Source: Pseudodesulfovibrio hydrargyri (lineage in GTDB: Bacteria > Desulfobacterota > Desulfovibrionia > Desulfovibrionales > Desulfovibrionaceae). Taken from it: a stretch of 64,000 bases of DNA. The position numbers were made by a program, and so were the translations under genes. Below are positions 1 to 8,075 of the stretch, piece after piece. The notes below the pieces were generated by a model. It was not told the origin of the DNA and searched no databases. It was given only the letters and a program-made list of their open reading frames with translations. How positions within the stretch are numbered: position 1 is the first letter of the stretch; every line of letters starts with the position of its first letter. The stretch spans positions 214,061 through 278,060 of the forward strand of contig NZ_LKAQ01000005.1 of assembly GCF_001874525.1 (NCBI RefSeq), written 5' to 3'.

Positions 1-145
1 GGCGCCTCCGTTGTTGGGCAGTGTACCACTAGACTATGCACGAGCCCGAACTGGTTGGCAACCCCATGAGAAATGGGCGCGTCAGCGCCAAAGACGCCCC
101 CGGCCGCAAGGCTGGGACGCGATCCATGGCTGCGTGCGAATCGGC

Positions 146-535
146 TCAGGACATCTTGTCCAGGAACCCCTGTCCGAGACTCTTCAGGGACTTGGTCAAC
201 TTGAGCAGGTCGTCCTCCGGAATCTTGCGGATGGTCTTCCCGTCAGAATCGATGATCTCCACCTGAATCGTGTCGTTGTTCTCCAGGATGTTGAACTTCA
301 GCTTGATGTTCTTGGACTCGAGATGCTCCTCGGCCTCGGCTATCAAGGTGTTCAGTTCCTCCCGGGTGGGGGTGCCGGATTGCCCGTCCGACTGCGCCTC
401 ATCCTGCGCCATGACCATGTCATCGCGCCGGACCGAGCCGTCCGGAACGGGCGGCTTGTGCACGGCCTTGGCCGGAACAACGCTCTCCGAGCGCAGCTCT
501 TGCTTCATGTCGATGTTCATCATGGGGATATTCAT
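146..535 (-). CDS. flaG: FlaG family flagellar protein
   Basis: About 129 residues. The N-terminal half is low-complexity and polar. The C-terminal half (roughly residues 75-129) has the FlaG pattern: a hydrophobic strand, then VEIIDSDGKTIRKIPEDDLL, then a short amphipathic tail. FlaG proteins affect flagellar filament length and are usually made late with flagellin and the cap protein. I chose the ATG at 535 because GGGAGG stands 7 bases before it; an in-frame ATG 30 bases upstream lacks such a site. A near-perfect sigma-28 promoter lies about 60 bases upstream, which supports late flagellar expression. It is divergent from the fapA-motAB operon. Confidence 0.85.
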   Translation of the reverse strand: MNIPMMNIDMKQELRSESVVPAKAVHKPPVPDGSVRRDDMVMAQDEAQSDGQSGTPTREELNTLIAEAEEHLESKNIKLKFNILENNDTIQVEIIDSDGKTIRKIPEDDLLKLTKSLKSLGQGFLDKMS

Positions 536-592
536 GGTCTCCCTCCCTGGTGTTGCACGAATCATCCCAACCCAATATGTCTCTTACGATCA

Positions 593-619
593 ATATCGGC
601 CTGATCGTCGTTTTCTTTA
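593..619 (-). promoter_or_regulatory. Sigma-28 (FliA) promoter of flaG
   Basis: On the minus strand the sequence reads TAAAGAAA, exactly 11 bases, then GCCGATAT. The FliA consensus is TAAAGTTT-N11-GCCGATAA, so spacing is exact and both boxes match well. It sits about 60 bases upstream of the flaG start and points at it. Confidence 0.75.
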
Positions 620-666
620 GGGTGAGGCAATATTTGGTTTCAAGTATTGTGACGGGTGCGCAAAAG

Positions 667-695
667 TTGATAATCATTGACGCAAAGTCGATAAT
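667..695 (+). promoter_or_regulatory. Putative promoter of the fapA-motAB operon
   Basis: TTGATA at 667-672 and GATAAT at 690-695 are separated by 17 bases, close to a sigma-70 consensus. The stretch GTCGATAA at 687-694 also resembles a FliA -10 box, but no matching TAAA box is present at the right distance, so I favour sigma-70. Confidence 0.5.
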
Positions 696-812
696 TCAAT
701 ACGATCCGAAAGTATTGAATCAGGCTTGTAACAGGTCGGTTTGCTTGAGTCTTCATGGCGGCCCAATGCACCCTTGGGCGGTCGGTTTTCCATCAAATTC
801 TCCAGAGGGGCA

Positions 813-1931
813 ATGCCGTTTTTCCTGAAACACTACTTCGACCCCGACTGGGACCCGGCCAAGCTCACGCCGGAAGAGCAGGCGGACGGAAGCGTGGACC
901 ATCACGAGCGCCAGTTTGTCGTGAATGTGGCTGCCGGCGACCTCATCGCCGAATGGATTCCGGTGGAAGAGGCGGGCGATGACCTGGACGAACGGTTCGT
1001 CTCCGAGGAAAAATCCTTTCCCGCGGGCAAGGGCACGGGCATCAAGAGGGAGTTTCCGGACAAGCTTTTTGCTGCCGTGGACGGCTACGTCTGCTACAAA
1101 GAGGGGAGGATTCTCGTCCGCAATCCGCTGACGGTCCACTCCGACATCGATTATCATACCGGCAACGTGAATTTCGTGGGCAATGTGGTGGTCGAAGGGT
1201 CCGTGCGAAGCGGCTTCTCCATCGAGGCCACGGACGTGCGGGTCAATGCCCAGGTGGACGGGGCGACCATCAAGGCCCGGGGTGGTCTGGACTGCCGGGG
1301 CGGGGTCAAGGGCGGCCGGAAGGCGCTGCTCAAGGCCGGAAAGGACATGAAGCTGGCCTTTTGCGAATTCGCGACCCTGTTGTCGGGCGGCGACATCATG
1401 ATCAAGGGCGCGCTGATGCACAGCGAGGTCTACGCGGGCAAGCGGCTGGCCGTGGGCGGACGGCTCACCGGCGGGAACATCTGCGCCTACAATTACATCT
1501 ACGTGGGCGAACAGCTGGGCGGAGGCATGGACACCGATACCTCCCTGATCCTGGGGTACAAACCGTCGCTGCTCTTCGCGGACCAGCGCTACAACGTACG
1601 GATCAAGACCTTGCACGAGGACATCGCCTCCTATGAAAAGGCCTTGAACAAGGGCGAGGAATTCAAGGCCGAATACCAGCCCCGGCTCGAGTCGGCCCGC
1701 AGGGAGCTGGATCTACTCAAGGATTTGAAGGTCAAGCTGTGGGACGGCATCTACGCCACCGAACGGCTGGACGACTGCCGGGTTCTTGTACCGGGCGTGG
1801 TCAAGCCAGGCGTGGAAATCTGCATCGGTTCCGCATATTATAGAGTGGATGATTTTTTGGAAGATGTCTTTTTCTATTATGACAACGGTGAAGTCAAGAT
1901 TGGCGCTTCAGCAGCAAAAAGCAAGAAATAA
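813..1931 (+). CDS. FapA/DUF342 family protein
   Basis: About 372 residues. The middle (roughly residues 100-250) is rich in Gly-Val-Asp repeats such as GNVNFVGNVVVEGSV, GLDCRGGVKGG and AVGGRLTGGNI. This is typical of the parallel beta-helix core of DUF342/FapA proteins. A charged, probably coiled-coil segment follows (about 275-320), then a short beta domain. The family is linked to flagellar assembly or polar localisation, but the biochemical role is unknown. The ATG at 813 follows AGAGGGG; an upstream TTG is less likely. The gene ends 3 bases before motA, so it is probably the first gene of the stator operon. Confidence 0.8.
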   Translation: MPFFLKHYFDPDWDPAKLTPEEQADGSVDHHERQFVVNVAAGDLIAEWIPVEEAGDDLDERFVSEEKSFPAGKGTGIKREFPDKLFAAVDGYVCYKEGRILVRNPLTVHSDIDYHTGNVNFVGNVVVEGSVRSGFSIEATDVRVNAQVDGATIKARGGLDCRGGVKGGRKALLKAGKDMKLAFCEFATLLSGGDIMIKGALMHSEVYAGKRLAVGGRLTGGNICAYNYIYVGEQLGGGMDTDTSLILGYKPSLLFADQRYNVRIKTLHEDIASYEKALNKGEEFKAEYQPRLESARRELDLLKDLKVKLWDGIYATERLDDCRVLVPGVVKPGVEICIGSAYYRVDDFLEDVFFYYDNGEVKIGASAAKSKK

Positions 1932-1934
1932 CAT

Positions 1935-2687
1935 ATGGATATCGCAACTCTTATCGGCCTGGTCGGGGCCTTTGCCCTGGTCATCACAACCATTTTCATG
2001 GGCGGCAACGCGGCGGGTTTCATCGACATTCCCTCGGTGGTGGTCGTCATCGGCGGTACCTTTGCCGTTACCTTTATCATGTTTCCGATGGGCGTGGTCA
2101 TCAACGCCTTCAAGGTCGGCATGAAGACCCTCCTGTTCAAGTCGTCCGACCCTCAGGATATCATCCGACTGATAACCTCCCTGTCCGACACGGCCCGCAA
2201 GGAAAGCCTGGTCGCCCTGGAAAAGGTCAACATCGACGATCCATTCCTGAAAAAGGGCGTGATGCTGGTTGTGGACGGCTCCAGCGAAGGGCTGGTCCGT
2301 TCGGTCATGGAGATCGAACTGGAATTCATGAAACAACGCCACCGGCAGGGGCAGGCCGTTTTCAAGGGCATGGGCACCATGGCACCGGCCTTCGGCATGA
2401 TCGGCACCCTCATCGGCCTCGTCAACATGCTCTCCAACCTGTCCGACCCTTCGTCCATCGGCCCGGCCATGGCCGTGGCCCTGCTGACCACCTTCTACGG
2501 GGCCATCATGGCCAACGTCATGTTCCTGCCCATGGCCACCAAGCTGGAGGAGCGGTCCGCCGAGGACGTCCTGTTCATGCAGATCATGATCGAGGGCGTC
2601 TCCTCCCTGCAGCGCGGCGACCACCCGTCGGTGGTCAAGGAAAAGCTGCAGGCATTCCTGTCCCCGGCCCTGCGCGAAGCGACCTAG
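1935..2687 (+). CDS. motA: Flagellar stator subunit MotA/PomA
   Basis: 250 residues with four predicted membrane helices: about 5-22, 33-52, 150-170 and 180-200. MotA forms the ring of the stator that couples ion flow to rotor torque. The cytoplasmic loop carries Arg88, Lys89 and Glu96, the same residues and numbers as the functional charges described for Vibrio PomA. The conserved proline-rich TM3 stretch FGMIGTLIGLVNML is present. It lies between a FapA-type gene and two motB genes and probably shares their transcript. The PomA-like features suggest a sodium-driven motor; that is an inference from similarity. Confidence 0.93.
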   Translation: MDIATLIGLVGAFALVITTIFMGGNAAGFIDIPSVVVVIGGTFAVTFIMFPMGVVINAFKVGMKTLLFKSSDPQDIIRLITSLSDTARKESLVALEKVNIDDPFLKKGVMLVVDGSSEGLVRSVMEIELEFMKQRHRQGQAVFKGMGTMAPAFGMIGTLIGLVNMLSNLSDPSSIGPAMAVALLTTFYGAIMANVMFLPMATKLEERSAEDVLFMQIMIEGVSSLQRGDHPSVVKEKLQAFLSPALREAT

Positions 2688-2708
2688 TATACGATACTCG
2701 GAGAAGCC

Positions 2709-3473
2709 ATGGCCAAGGCCGAAGAAGTCATACGCAGAAAGCCGCCGGAGGATCCTCCGGGCGACGAGGGATTGCCGCCGTGGATGGCCACGTTTGCCGA
2801 CATGGTCACTCTTTTGTTGTGCTTTTTTGTGCTGCTGTTGTCCTTTGCCCAACAGAGTGAGGAAAAGTTCCGCGACGCGTTGGGCTCGCTCAAGGGGGCT
2901 TTCGGGGTCAGGGAAGTCCGGGCGGTCTCCGATGAGATGGCCCAGTTCAACACCAGTTCCGAGGCGACCGAGAAGATGGTCTCGTCCATCTCCCACGATG
3001 AGCGGCTGCTCCTCTCGGTGGTCATGCGCGTCAAGTCCATGCTTGAGAAGATGGACGTGAAGCTCAAGGAGGGGGCGGGGGTGAGCGCCGACCGCGACGG
3101 CGTGGTCTTCAGGGCCAATTCGGCCGCGTTGTTTATGCCCAACACCGCCGAACTGCGGCCCGAGGCCGGGAAGATGCTGGACGCGGTCATCAAGGTTCTC
3201 AAGGACTACAAGCTGAATCTCGTGGTCCGGGGTCACACGGACGACCGGCCTGTCCATACGGCCAAGTACCCGTCCAACTGGGAGCTTTCCGCAGCGCGCG
3301 CCGCCGTGGCCCTGGATTACATCGTCAACAAGGGCGGGATCGAGATCAACCGGGCCAAGGCCGTGGGCTATGCGGACACCCGGCCCGAGGTGCCCAACGA
3401 CACCGAGGCGGACCGGCTGAGGAACCAGCGGGTCGAATTTTACATGCACATGCCCCAGCGGGACGCCTGGTAG
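2709..3473 (+). CDS. motB: Flagellar stator subunit MotB (first copy)
   Basis: 254 residues. One N-terminal membrane helix begins ATFADMVTLLLCFFVLLLSF, with the ion-carrying aspartate at Asp31. A periplasmic linker follows, then an OmpA-type peptidoglycan-binding domain (about 125-248) with GHTDDRP, SNWELSAARA and NQRVEF. MotB anchors the stator to the cell wall. The Cys in LLLCFF matches PomB-type sodium stators rather than E. coli MotB. It lies 21 bases after motA and 8 bases before a second motB-like gene. Confidence 0.92.
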   Translation: MAKAEEVIRRKPPEDPPGDEGLPPWMATFADMVTLLLCFFVLLLSFAQQSEEKFRDALGSLKGAFGVREVRAVSDEMAQFNTSSEATEKMVSSISHDERLLLSVVMRVKSMLEKMDVKLKEGAGVSADRDGVVFRANSAALFMPNTAELRPEAGKMLDAVIKVLKDYKLNLVVRGHTDDRPVHTAKYPSNWELSAARAAVALDYIVNKGGIEINRAKAVGYADTRPEVPNDTEADRLRNQRVEFYMHMPQRDAW

Positions 3474-3481
3474 GGACAGAT

Positions 3482-4234
3482 ATGGCTGAACAGGAAGCGA
3501 TGGAACAGCAGGGCGGGGGGCCCAAGTCCGATCCGCCCAAGCCCGAAGAGGGGATTCCGCCGTGGATGGCGACCTTCGCCGACATGGTCACGCTGTTGTT
3601 GTGCTTTTTCGTCCTGCTCCTGTCATTTACCAACCAGGACGTGACCAACTTCCGCAAGCTGATGGGGTCCATCCAGGAGGCCTTGGGCGTCCAGTACGAG
3701 GACAGGGTGGCCCTGTCCACTCCGTATGCGGACACGACCTTCAAGGAACGGCAGAGCGTCAAGGAAAACAGACAGATAGTCGAGCTCGGCGTGATCCTGA
3801 AAAAGGCCATCCGGGCCAAGGACCTGACCCACATGGCCAAGGTCAGTTCCGACAAGTCGGGCGTCATGCTCAGGATGAGCAGCCCGGTGCTCTTCGACAA
3901 GGGGTCCGTGGAGCTGACCGCCGAGGCCAGGCAGGCCTTGGAGATGGTCATCGACTCCATGAAGAAGACCGACTTCAACCTGGTCATCCGGGGCCATACA
4001 GACGGCGAGGCGCCCGAGTCCCGGCAGTACGGCTCCAATTGGGCCCTGTCAGCCGCCCGCGCAGCCCGTTGCCTGCGCTATCTCCTCGATAATTCGGACA
4101 TCCCGCCCACCCGCATGAAGGCCGTGGGCTACGGCGGTTCCAAGCCGCTTCTGCCGAGCACTTCCGAGGAAAACCGCCAGGCCAACCGCCGCGTGGAATT
4201 CTTCTTCCTCCCGTCCGGCCGCTCCAAGTGGTAG
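3482..4234 (+). CDS. MotB-like OmpA-domain protein (second copy)
   Basis: 250 residues with the same architecture as its upstream neighbour. A short polar N-terminus leads into a membrane helix almost identical to that of the first copy, with Asp34 as the ion-carrying aspartate. A C-terminal OmpA domain follows, with GHTDGEA, SNWALSAARAAR and NRRVEF. Outside the helix and OmpA motifs the two proteins differ clearly, especially in the plug/linker region (about 55-120), so this is an old duplication. It starts 8 bases after the first motB stop. It could form mixed or alternative stators with the single MotA. Confidence 0.9.
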   Translation: MAEQEAMEQQGGGPKSDPPKPEEGIPPWMATFADMVTLLLCFFVLLLSFTNQDVTNFRKLMGSIQEALGVQYEDRVALSTPYADTTFKERQSVKENRQIVELGVILKKAIRAKDLTHMAKVSSDKSGVMLRMSSPVLFDKGSVELTAEARQALEMVIDSMKKTDFNLVIRGHTDGEAPESRQYGSNWALSAARAARCLRYLLDNSDIPPTRMKAVGYGGSKPLLPSTSEENRQANRRVEFFFLPSGRSKW

Positions 4235-4368
4235 CGCAGGGGCTTTCCCGCTGGGGAGATCCCGGTAGCCAACCGTACTGAAGAATACGCAATCCCGGCC
4301 TAAGGGCGGGGGAGTGGATGCGGCCTTACAGAGCCGGCTTATCGGCCGGAGGAAGCTGCGGAATGCGG

Positions 4369-4399
4369 CCGGGCGGACGCGATGCTCGCATCCGCCCGG
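4369..4399. terminator. Strong hairpin between convergent genes
   Basis: CCGGGCGGA at 4369-4377 pairs with TCCGCCCGG at 4391-4399. Inside it GCGA and TCGC pair around a TGC loop, leaving a single C/A mismatch. It separates the motB operon from the convergent aldo/keto reductase. No clear T-tract follows on either strand, so intrinsic termination is likely but not certain. Confidence 0.55.
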
Positions 4400-4417
4400 T
4401 AGTTTGTGGTGTGCCGG

Positions 4418-5299
4418 CTAACTGCCAAAAAACTGGGTGCTGACCTTTTCCGGGTCGGGGCCGCCGCGTTCACCCGTATCCAGAGCCGTGACGGCCGAAA
4501 CTTCGTCGGCCGTCAGCGAGAAGTCGAAGATATCGAAATTCTCGGCAATACGTGCCGGCTTGACCGATTTAGGGATAGCTGAGACCCCGATGTCCATGTG
4601 CCAGCGCAAGATGATCTGTGCTGCGGTCTTGCCGTACTTCTGCGCCAGGCCGGTGATTAAGGGATGGCTCAGTGGATCCTGTCCTTCCTGGTCGCCCGGT
4701 TTTCCGTAGCGTCGGATTCCGCCGATGGGTGACCACGCCTGGGTCACGATACCAAGTTGAGCATTGGCCTCACGCAGCTGGCGCTGAGCGAAGAACGGGT
4801 GCAGCTCGACCTGATTTACAGCCGGAACAACCGTGGCGTGCTCGGCAAGACGCTTCAGGTGTTGGGGGCTGAAGTTGCTGACACCGATGGCGCGGACGCG
4901 CCCTTCGGCCAGCAGCTTCTCCAGCGCCTGCCATGCCGCGATGGTGTTGTCGAAGTCGGTGGGAACCGGCCAATGCAGCAGGTACAAGTCCAGTTCATCC
5001 AGACCCAGCTGCGACAGGCTGTTGTCGAAAGCCCGCAGGGCCGCATCGTAGCCGTAGTCCGTGAACCATAACTTGGTGGTGACGAAAATCTCGTTGCGGT
5101 CAACGCCGCTCTGGCGGATGCCTTCGCCGACCTCGCGTTCGTTGACATATCGAGCCGCGGTGTCGATCAGCCGGTAGCCCTCGGCAATGGCAGACGAGAC
5201 GGCGCCGATGGTTTCTTCGGGTGAACTCTGGAAAACGCCAAGCCCGAAGGCCGGCATCTGCACGCCATTGTTTAACGTGTAAAAAGGACTTTTGTTCAT
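4418..5299 (-). CDS. Aldo/keto reductase
   Basis: 293 residues, a full-length (alpha/beta)8-barrel NADPH-dependent carbonyl reductase. The catalytic tetrad is visible as Asp46, Tyr51, Lys76 and His109 (motifs DTAARYVNE, TTKLW, LLHWP). The cofactor-binding IPKSVKPARIAEN lies near the C-terminus. It resembles the 2,5-diketo-D-gluconate reductase branch, but the substrate cannot be read from sequence. I chose the ATG at 5299, with GGAA 9 bases upstream; an ATG at 5314 has no ribosome site. Base composition is somewhat lower in GC than its neighbours, and the gene abuts a decayed transposase piece, so recent acquisition is possible. Confidence 0.9.
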   Translation of the reverse strand: MNKSPFYTLNNGVQMPAFGLGVFQSSPEETIGAVSSAIAEGYRLIDTAARYVNEREVGEGIRQSGVDRNEIFVTTKLWFTDYGYDAALRAFDNSLSQLGLDELDLYLLHWPVPTDFDNTIAAWQALEKLLAEGRVRAIGVSNFSPQHLKRLAEHATVVPAVNQVELHPFFAQRQLREANAQLGIVTQAWSPIGGIRRYGKPGDQEGQDPLSHPLITGLAQKYGKTAAQIILRWHMDIGVSAIPKSVKPARIAENFDIFDFSLTADEVSAVTALDTGERGGPDPEKVSTQFFGS

Positions 5300-5391
5300 T
5301 GTCGGTTGTTCCATATATGGTTGCGGATTAGGTGATTCCGAACCTTGTTACCGGGCTTGGAGCCGTTACCTAGAAACATGCCGCATCCCGG

Positions 5392-5520
5392 CTGCAAGAT
5401 TGGGTGCTGAGTTTGGCGACCAATATATGCTTTGATTATTTCCTCGTCAAAACCAGCAGTACTGCAACAATAACCTCTTGCCCAAAATGGAGGTGGCGTA
5501 GGCTGAAGTTGTGTTTCGAC
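5392..5520 (-). pseudogene. Remnant of an IS200/IS605-type TnpA transposase
   Basis: Translating the minus strand from 5520 gives a short piece reading PPFWARGYCCSTAGF then DEEIIKAYIGRQ. This matches the C-terminal end of IS200/REP-type Y1 transposases, where FWxRGYxVxTxG precedes the helix bearing the catalytic tyrosine (here the Y of KAYIGRQ). No N-terminal HUH domain can be found upstream: the preceding residues are proline-rich and unrelated. It is therefore a dead fragment. An imperfect hairpin-forming stretch near 5580-5606 (CCTCCT and AGGAGG) might be a leftover element end. Confidence 0.55.
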
Positions 5521-5701
5521 TTGCCCGGGAGAGAGCGCGGTTGGGGGGGGGATGGCATACCCAAAGCGAAGAATACCACACCTCCTCCACAGGCAGGAGG
5601 GTGTCCTACCAATGGGCGAGGTATGTCTATGGTTGACTAAATGGTCGGTTCTTTATTTTTGATCAGGAAGGATTTCGAGCTTCACTTCAAAGAGTCTCTT
5701 T

Positions 5702-5791
5702 TCAGCCATGAGTTATGGCTGAGTTTGACCCCGTGAGTGTGCTGAAGCTCAAAGTGTTTCCACTTTTCTTCATCATATAAATGAGATGAAG
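5702..5791 (-). terminator. Hairpins downstream of tmRNA (possible termination or processing region)
   Basis: Two perfect inverted repeats lie just 3' of the tmRNA on the minus strand. CTTCATC (5768-5774) pairs with GATGAAG (5785-5791). TCAGCCAT (5702-5709) pairs with ATGGCTGA (5715-5722). Neither is followed by a good T-run on the minus strand, so they may be processing or weak termination structures. Between 5521 and 5701 I see no gene, only short repeats and a run of nine G. Confidence 0.35.
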
Positions 5792-5797
5792 GGAAAA

Positions 5798-6183
5798 TGG
5801 TGGAGGCGGGGAGAGTCGAACTCCCGTCCGAGAACGATCCGCGAAAGCGTCTACAGGTTTAGGTCCGGAATAAAGGTTCGCCCGTCGGATTGCTCCGGGC
5901 CAGACGGCCGGCGGGCTAGTTTCTGTTAGAGTTTCACATCCCAGGCAAGAAACCAGCATACGATGCTAGCCCTATGGGTTTGACGATCCGGCCCGCTTAT
6001 AAGGCGTCGGCGGGTGAATCGTGACAAGCTGTGTTGTCAGGTGCAACTCTGCAATTAAGCAGCCATTGCGTAGTCGTAATTGTCGTTGGCAATTATCTTT
6101 GTGGTCGATTTTTACGAGGCCATCGACCAACCTCGACCTGCGGCTTCGGCTTCAACTATCCCCGTCGAAACCAGTGCGCCCCC
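5798..6183 (-). ncRNA. ssrA: Transfer-messenger RNA (tmRNA)
   Basis: About 386 bases. The minus-strand 5' end GGGGGCG pairs with CGCCTCC just before the encoded ACCA 3' end at 5798, forming the tRNA-like acceptor stem. The T-arm GTTCGACTC is present. The tag reading frame runs from GCC at 6090 to TAA at 6055 and encodes ANDNYDYAMAA after the resume codon. With the alanine carried by the RNA the full tag is AANDNYDYAMAA. tmRNA rescues stalled ribosomes and marks unfinished proteins for proteolysis. The shape is the one-piece form. An IS200 remnant lies 280 bases downstream. Confidence 0.96.
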
Positions 6184-6211
6184 ATGTCAAAGAACCGTTC
6201 GGGACATGTCC

Positions 6212-6239
6212 TATATAAGTTCTTGTGACCGTTTGGCAA
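6212..6239 (-). promoter_or_regulatory. Putative ssrA promoter
   Basis: On the minus strand TTGCCA (6234-6239), 16 bases, TATATA (6212-6217). A start about 7 bases later would leave a roughly 20-base leader before the mature tmRNA 5' end, which fits RNase P processing. Confidence 0.5.
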
Positions 6240-6320
6240 CTAAAACCGGTATTTTTTTCGGAAAGGGCATCCGGTGACTGTGTTCGATGAAAAAATACGA
6301 TTTATCATGTAGATATATTA

Positions 6321-6352
6321 TATCTAGAAAAAATATAGAAAAAATCTAGATA
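6321..6352. repeat. AT-rich inverted repeat
   Basis: TATCTAGA (6321-6328) is repeated as TCTAGATA (6345-6352), separated by an A-rich spacer. The surrounding 6290-6360 is extremely AT-rich in an otherwise GC-rich region. It lies between the divergent ssrA and araC-type genes and could be a regulator site. The rest of 6240-6629 shows no gene I can support. Confidence 0.35.
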
Positions 6353-6629
6353 AATACGGCCGATTTGTGGGCTGTTTGGGACAGGTAAAACGGATCGTTT
6401 GCGAGTCCGGTGGGTTGGACTTTCGATTCCTACCGCCTGGAGTCTAGACTCCCCCTGACGCGAGTGGCGGCCGTGCGGAAGGGCGGGCCGGGCTTGACGG
6501 CTGCGGCGCAATGGCTACCTCTTTGCTGGCCGACGCTTTGTTTATTTCGCGTGGGAACTGGATTGCGCAATTTTGTCCAAGCCGACCGGGTGCGCGTGGA
6601 GTACCAAGTACAGAACAGAGGGACAGGGA

Positions 6630-7463
6630 ATGTCGACAGCCAAGGGCAATATGTTTCAATTCGTCAACAGCGGGCGGGACCTGGGCGTGACCGTGCTCAA
6701 CGCGGTCATGTCGGATTTCGCCTACGGCAGGCATGCCCACGAGGAAGTGGCCATGGGCGTGACCCTGGACGGCGTGCAGGAGTTTTCCTGCAACGGAGAG
6801 CAGTTCAGCAGCCCCCCCGGCGGCATCATCCTGTTCAATCCAGACCAGGCGCACAACGGCAATCCCGGCAACAAGACCGCCCTGAAATACACCATGTTGT
6901 ATCTTGATCCGGTCATATTCAACGAGCTTGCCCGGAGCGCGACCGATGGCGGCCGGGCGGAGTATCACGCCCGGGAAATCAATTTTTCGGATCCGGTCCT
7001 ACGAACCCTGATTTTGCGCACGGCACGGCTGGTGGCGGCCCCGGGCGGCAGCGTACTCGAGATCGAGTCCAGCCTGTACGGCCTGGCCCGGCGGCTGACG
7101 AGTCGGCTGGGCGTGTACCGCCCGGACGGCTGGACCGATGCCAAAGATGCGCTCCTGCTGCGGGTTCGGGACTACATCCACGAGAATATCGAGGATGACA
7201 TCTCCATCGACGACCTGAGCCGCACGGCCCATCTGTCGAAATTCCACTTCATCCGCCTGTTTCGCAGCCAGTTCGGACTGACTCCGCACCAGTACGTCAT
7301 CAACCACCGGATCAACAGGGTGCGGGAGGAGCTCGCCCAAGGCACGCCCTCCACGGACGTGGCCGCCCGGTTCGGCTTTTTCGACGTCAGCCACATGAAC
7401 CGCCATTTCAAGCGCGCCTACGGCCTTACGCCCCGTCAGTACCAGATCCAATTCACCAGGTAG
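6630..7463 (+). CDS. AraC family transcriptional regulator
   Basis: 277 residues. The N-terminal cupin-like sensor domain (about 10-150) contains HEEVAMGVTLDGVQEF and the PGGIILFNPDQAHNG turn typical of AraC-type arm domains. The C-terminal double helix-turn-helix (about 175-277) contains ISIDDLSRTAHLSKFHFIRLF, FGLTPHQYV and the second-helix signature FGFFDVSHMNRHFKRAYGLTPRQY. I chose the ATG at 6630, with GAGGGAC upstream; earlier in-frame starts lack a site. It is followed after 6 bases by a LysE-type exporter gene, a common pairing in which the regulator controls the exporter. Confidence 0.9.
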   Translation: MSTAKGNMFQFVNSGRDLGVTVLNAVMSDFAYGRHAHEEVAMGVTLDGVQEFSCNGEQFSSPPGGIILFNPDQAHNGNPGNKTALKYTMLYLDPVIFNELARSATDGGRAEYHAREINFSDPVLRTLILRTARLVAAPGGSVLEIESSLYGLARRLTSRLGVYRPDGWTDAKDALLLRVRDYIHENIEDDISIDDLSRTAHLSKFHFIRLFRSQFGLTPHQYVINHRINRVREELAQGTPSTDVAARFGFFDVSHMNRHFKRAYGLTPRQYQIQFTR

Positions 7464-7469
7464 GTTCCC

Positions 7470-8075
7470 ATGCTCGGCATCATTCTTTTTTGCATCGGGG
7501 TCATGTATACTCCCGGTCCGGTCAATATCCTCAGCCTCAACTGCGGCATGCAGCGCAGTCCTTCCCGGCACATCCCGTTCTGCCTCGGCGTGGGCACGGC
7601 CCTGGCCTTCTGGTTCACCGTGGTGGGCTATGCCGGAGCCGTAGTTGTCGGCGGCGGCATGCTTCCGCTCATTGCCGGACTCGGGACCTGCTTCATCCTC
7701 TATCTCGGCTGGAAGGTCGTGACCTCGGATGTCAACCTGGGCCGAGACGCGGAGTCCGTGCCCGCAATGGATTTCAAGGACGGGTTGTTCATGCAACTGC
7801 TCAATCCAAAGGCGTTCATGGTGGTCTTGCCCGTGACCACGATCCAGTTTCCGGCGGCCGGGATCGGGGGAGCGGCGGTGGCGGGATGGTCCCTGGTCCT
7901 CGGCATCCTGAGCGTGGGAGCGCCATTCTCCTATGCCGCCATCGGGGCCCTGGTCTCCAAGCGAATCGATAATGCCAGGTATTTCAAATTGCTGAACTAC
8001 ATCATGGGAGTCATGCTCTTCCTCGTGGCAGGAGATATGGCCTATGAGCACGTCTATCTGGCGCTTGCGGGTTGA
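7470..8075 (+). CDS. LysE/RhtB family amino-acid exporter
   Basis: 201 residues with about six membrane helices. The family motif TPGPVN is at about residues 14-19, followed by the typical second-helix region and a central LLNPKAF motif. LysE/RhtB proteins export amino acids or their analogues across the inner membrane. The gene begins 6 bases after the AraC-type regulator and is very likely cotranscribed with it. The substrate is not determinable. Confidence 0.9.
   Translation: MLGIILFCIGVMYTPGPVNILSLNCGMQRSPSRHIPFCLGVGTALAFWFTVVGYAGAVVVGGGMLPLIAGLGTCFILYLGWKVVTSDVNLGRDAESVPAMDFKDGLFMQLLNPKAFMVVLPVTTIQFPAAGIGGAAVAGWSLVLGILSVGAPFSYAAIGALVSKRIDNARYFKLLNYIMGVMLFLVAGDMAYEHVYLALAG

Noticed and set aside
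1..47. tRNA-like sequence on the minus strand (starts GGGCTCG, contains AGTCTAGTGG and CTGCC...GGAGG)
   Set aside because: It resembles the 5' half of a tRNA-Glu/Gln-type molecule but lacks U33, has a poor D-stem and is cut by the window edge, so I do not call a tRNA.
5404..5640. 78-codon plus-strand open frame
   Set aside because: The opposite strand carries a recognisable transposase remnant; this frame has no ribosome site or motif.
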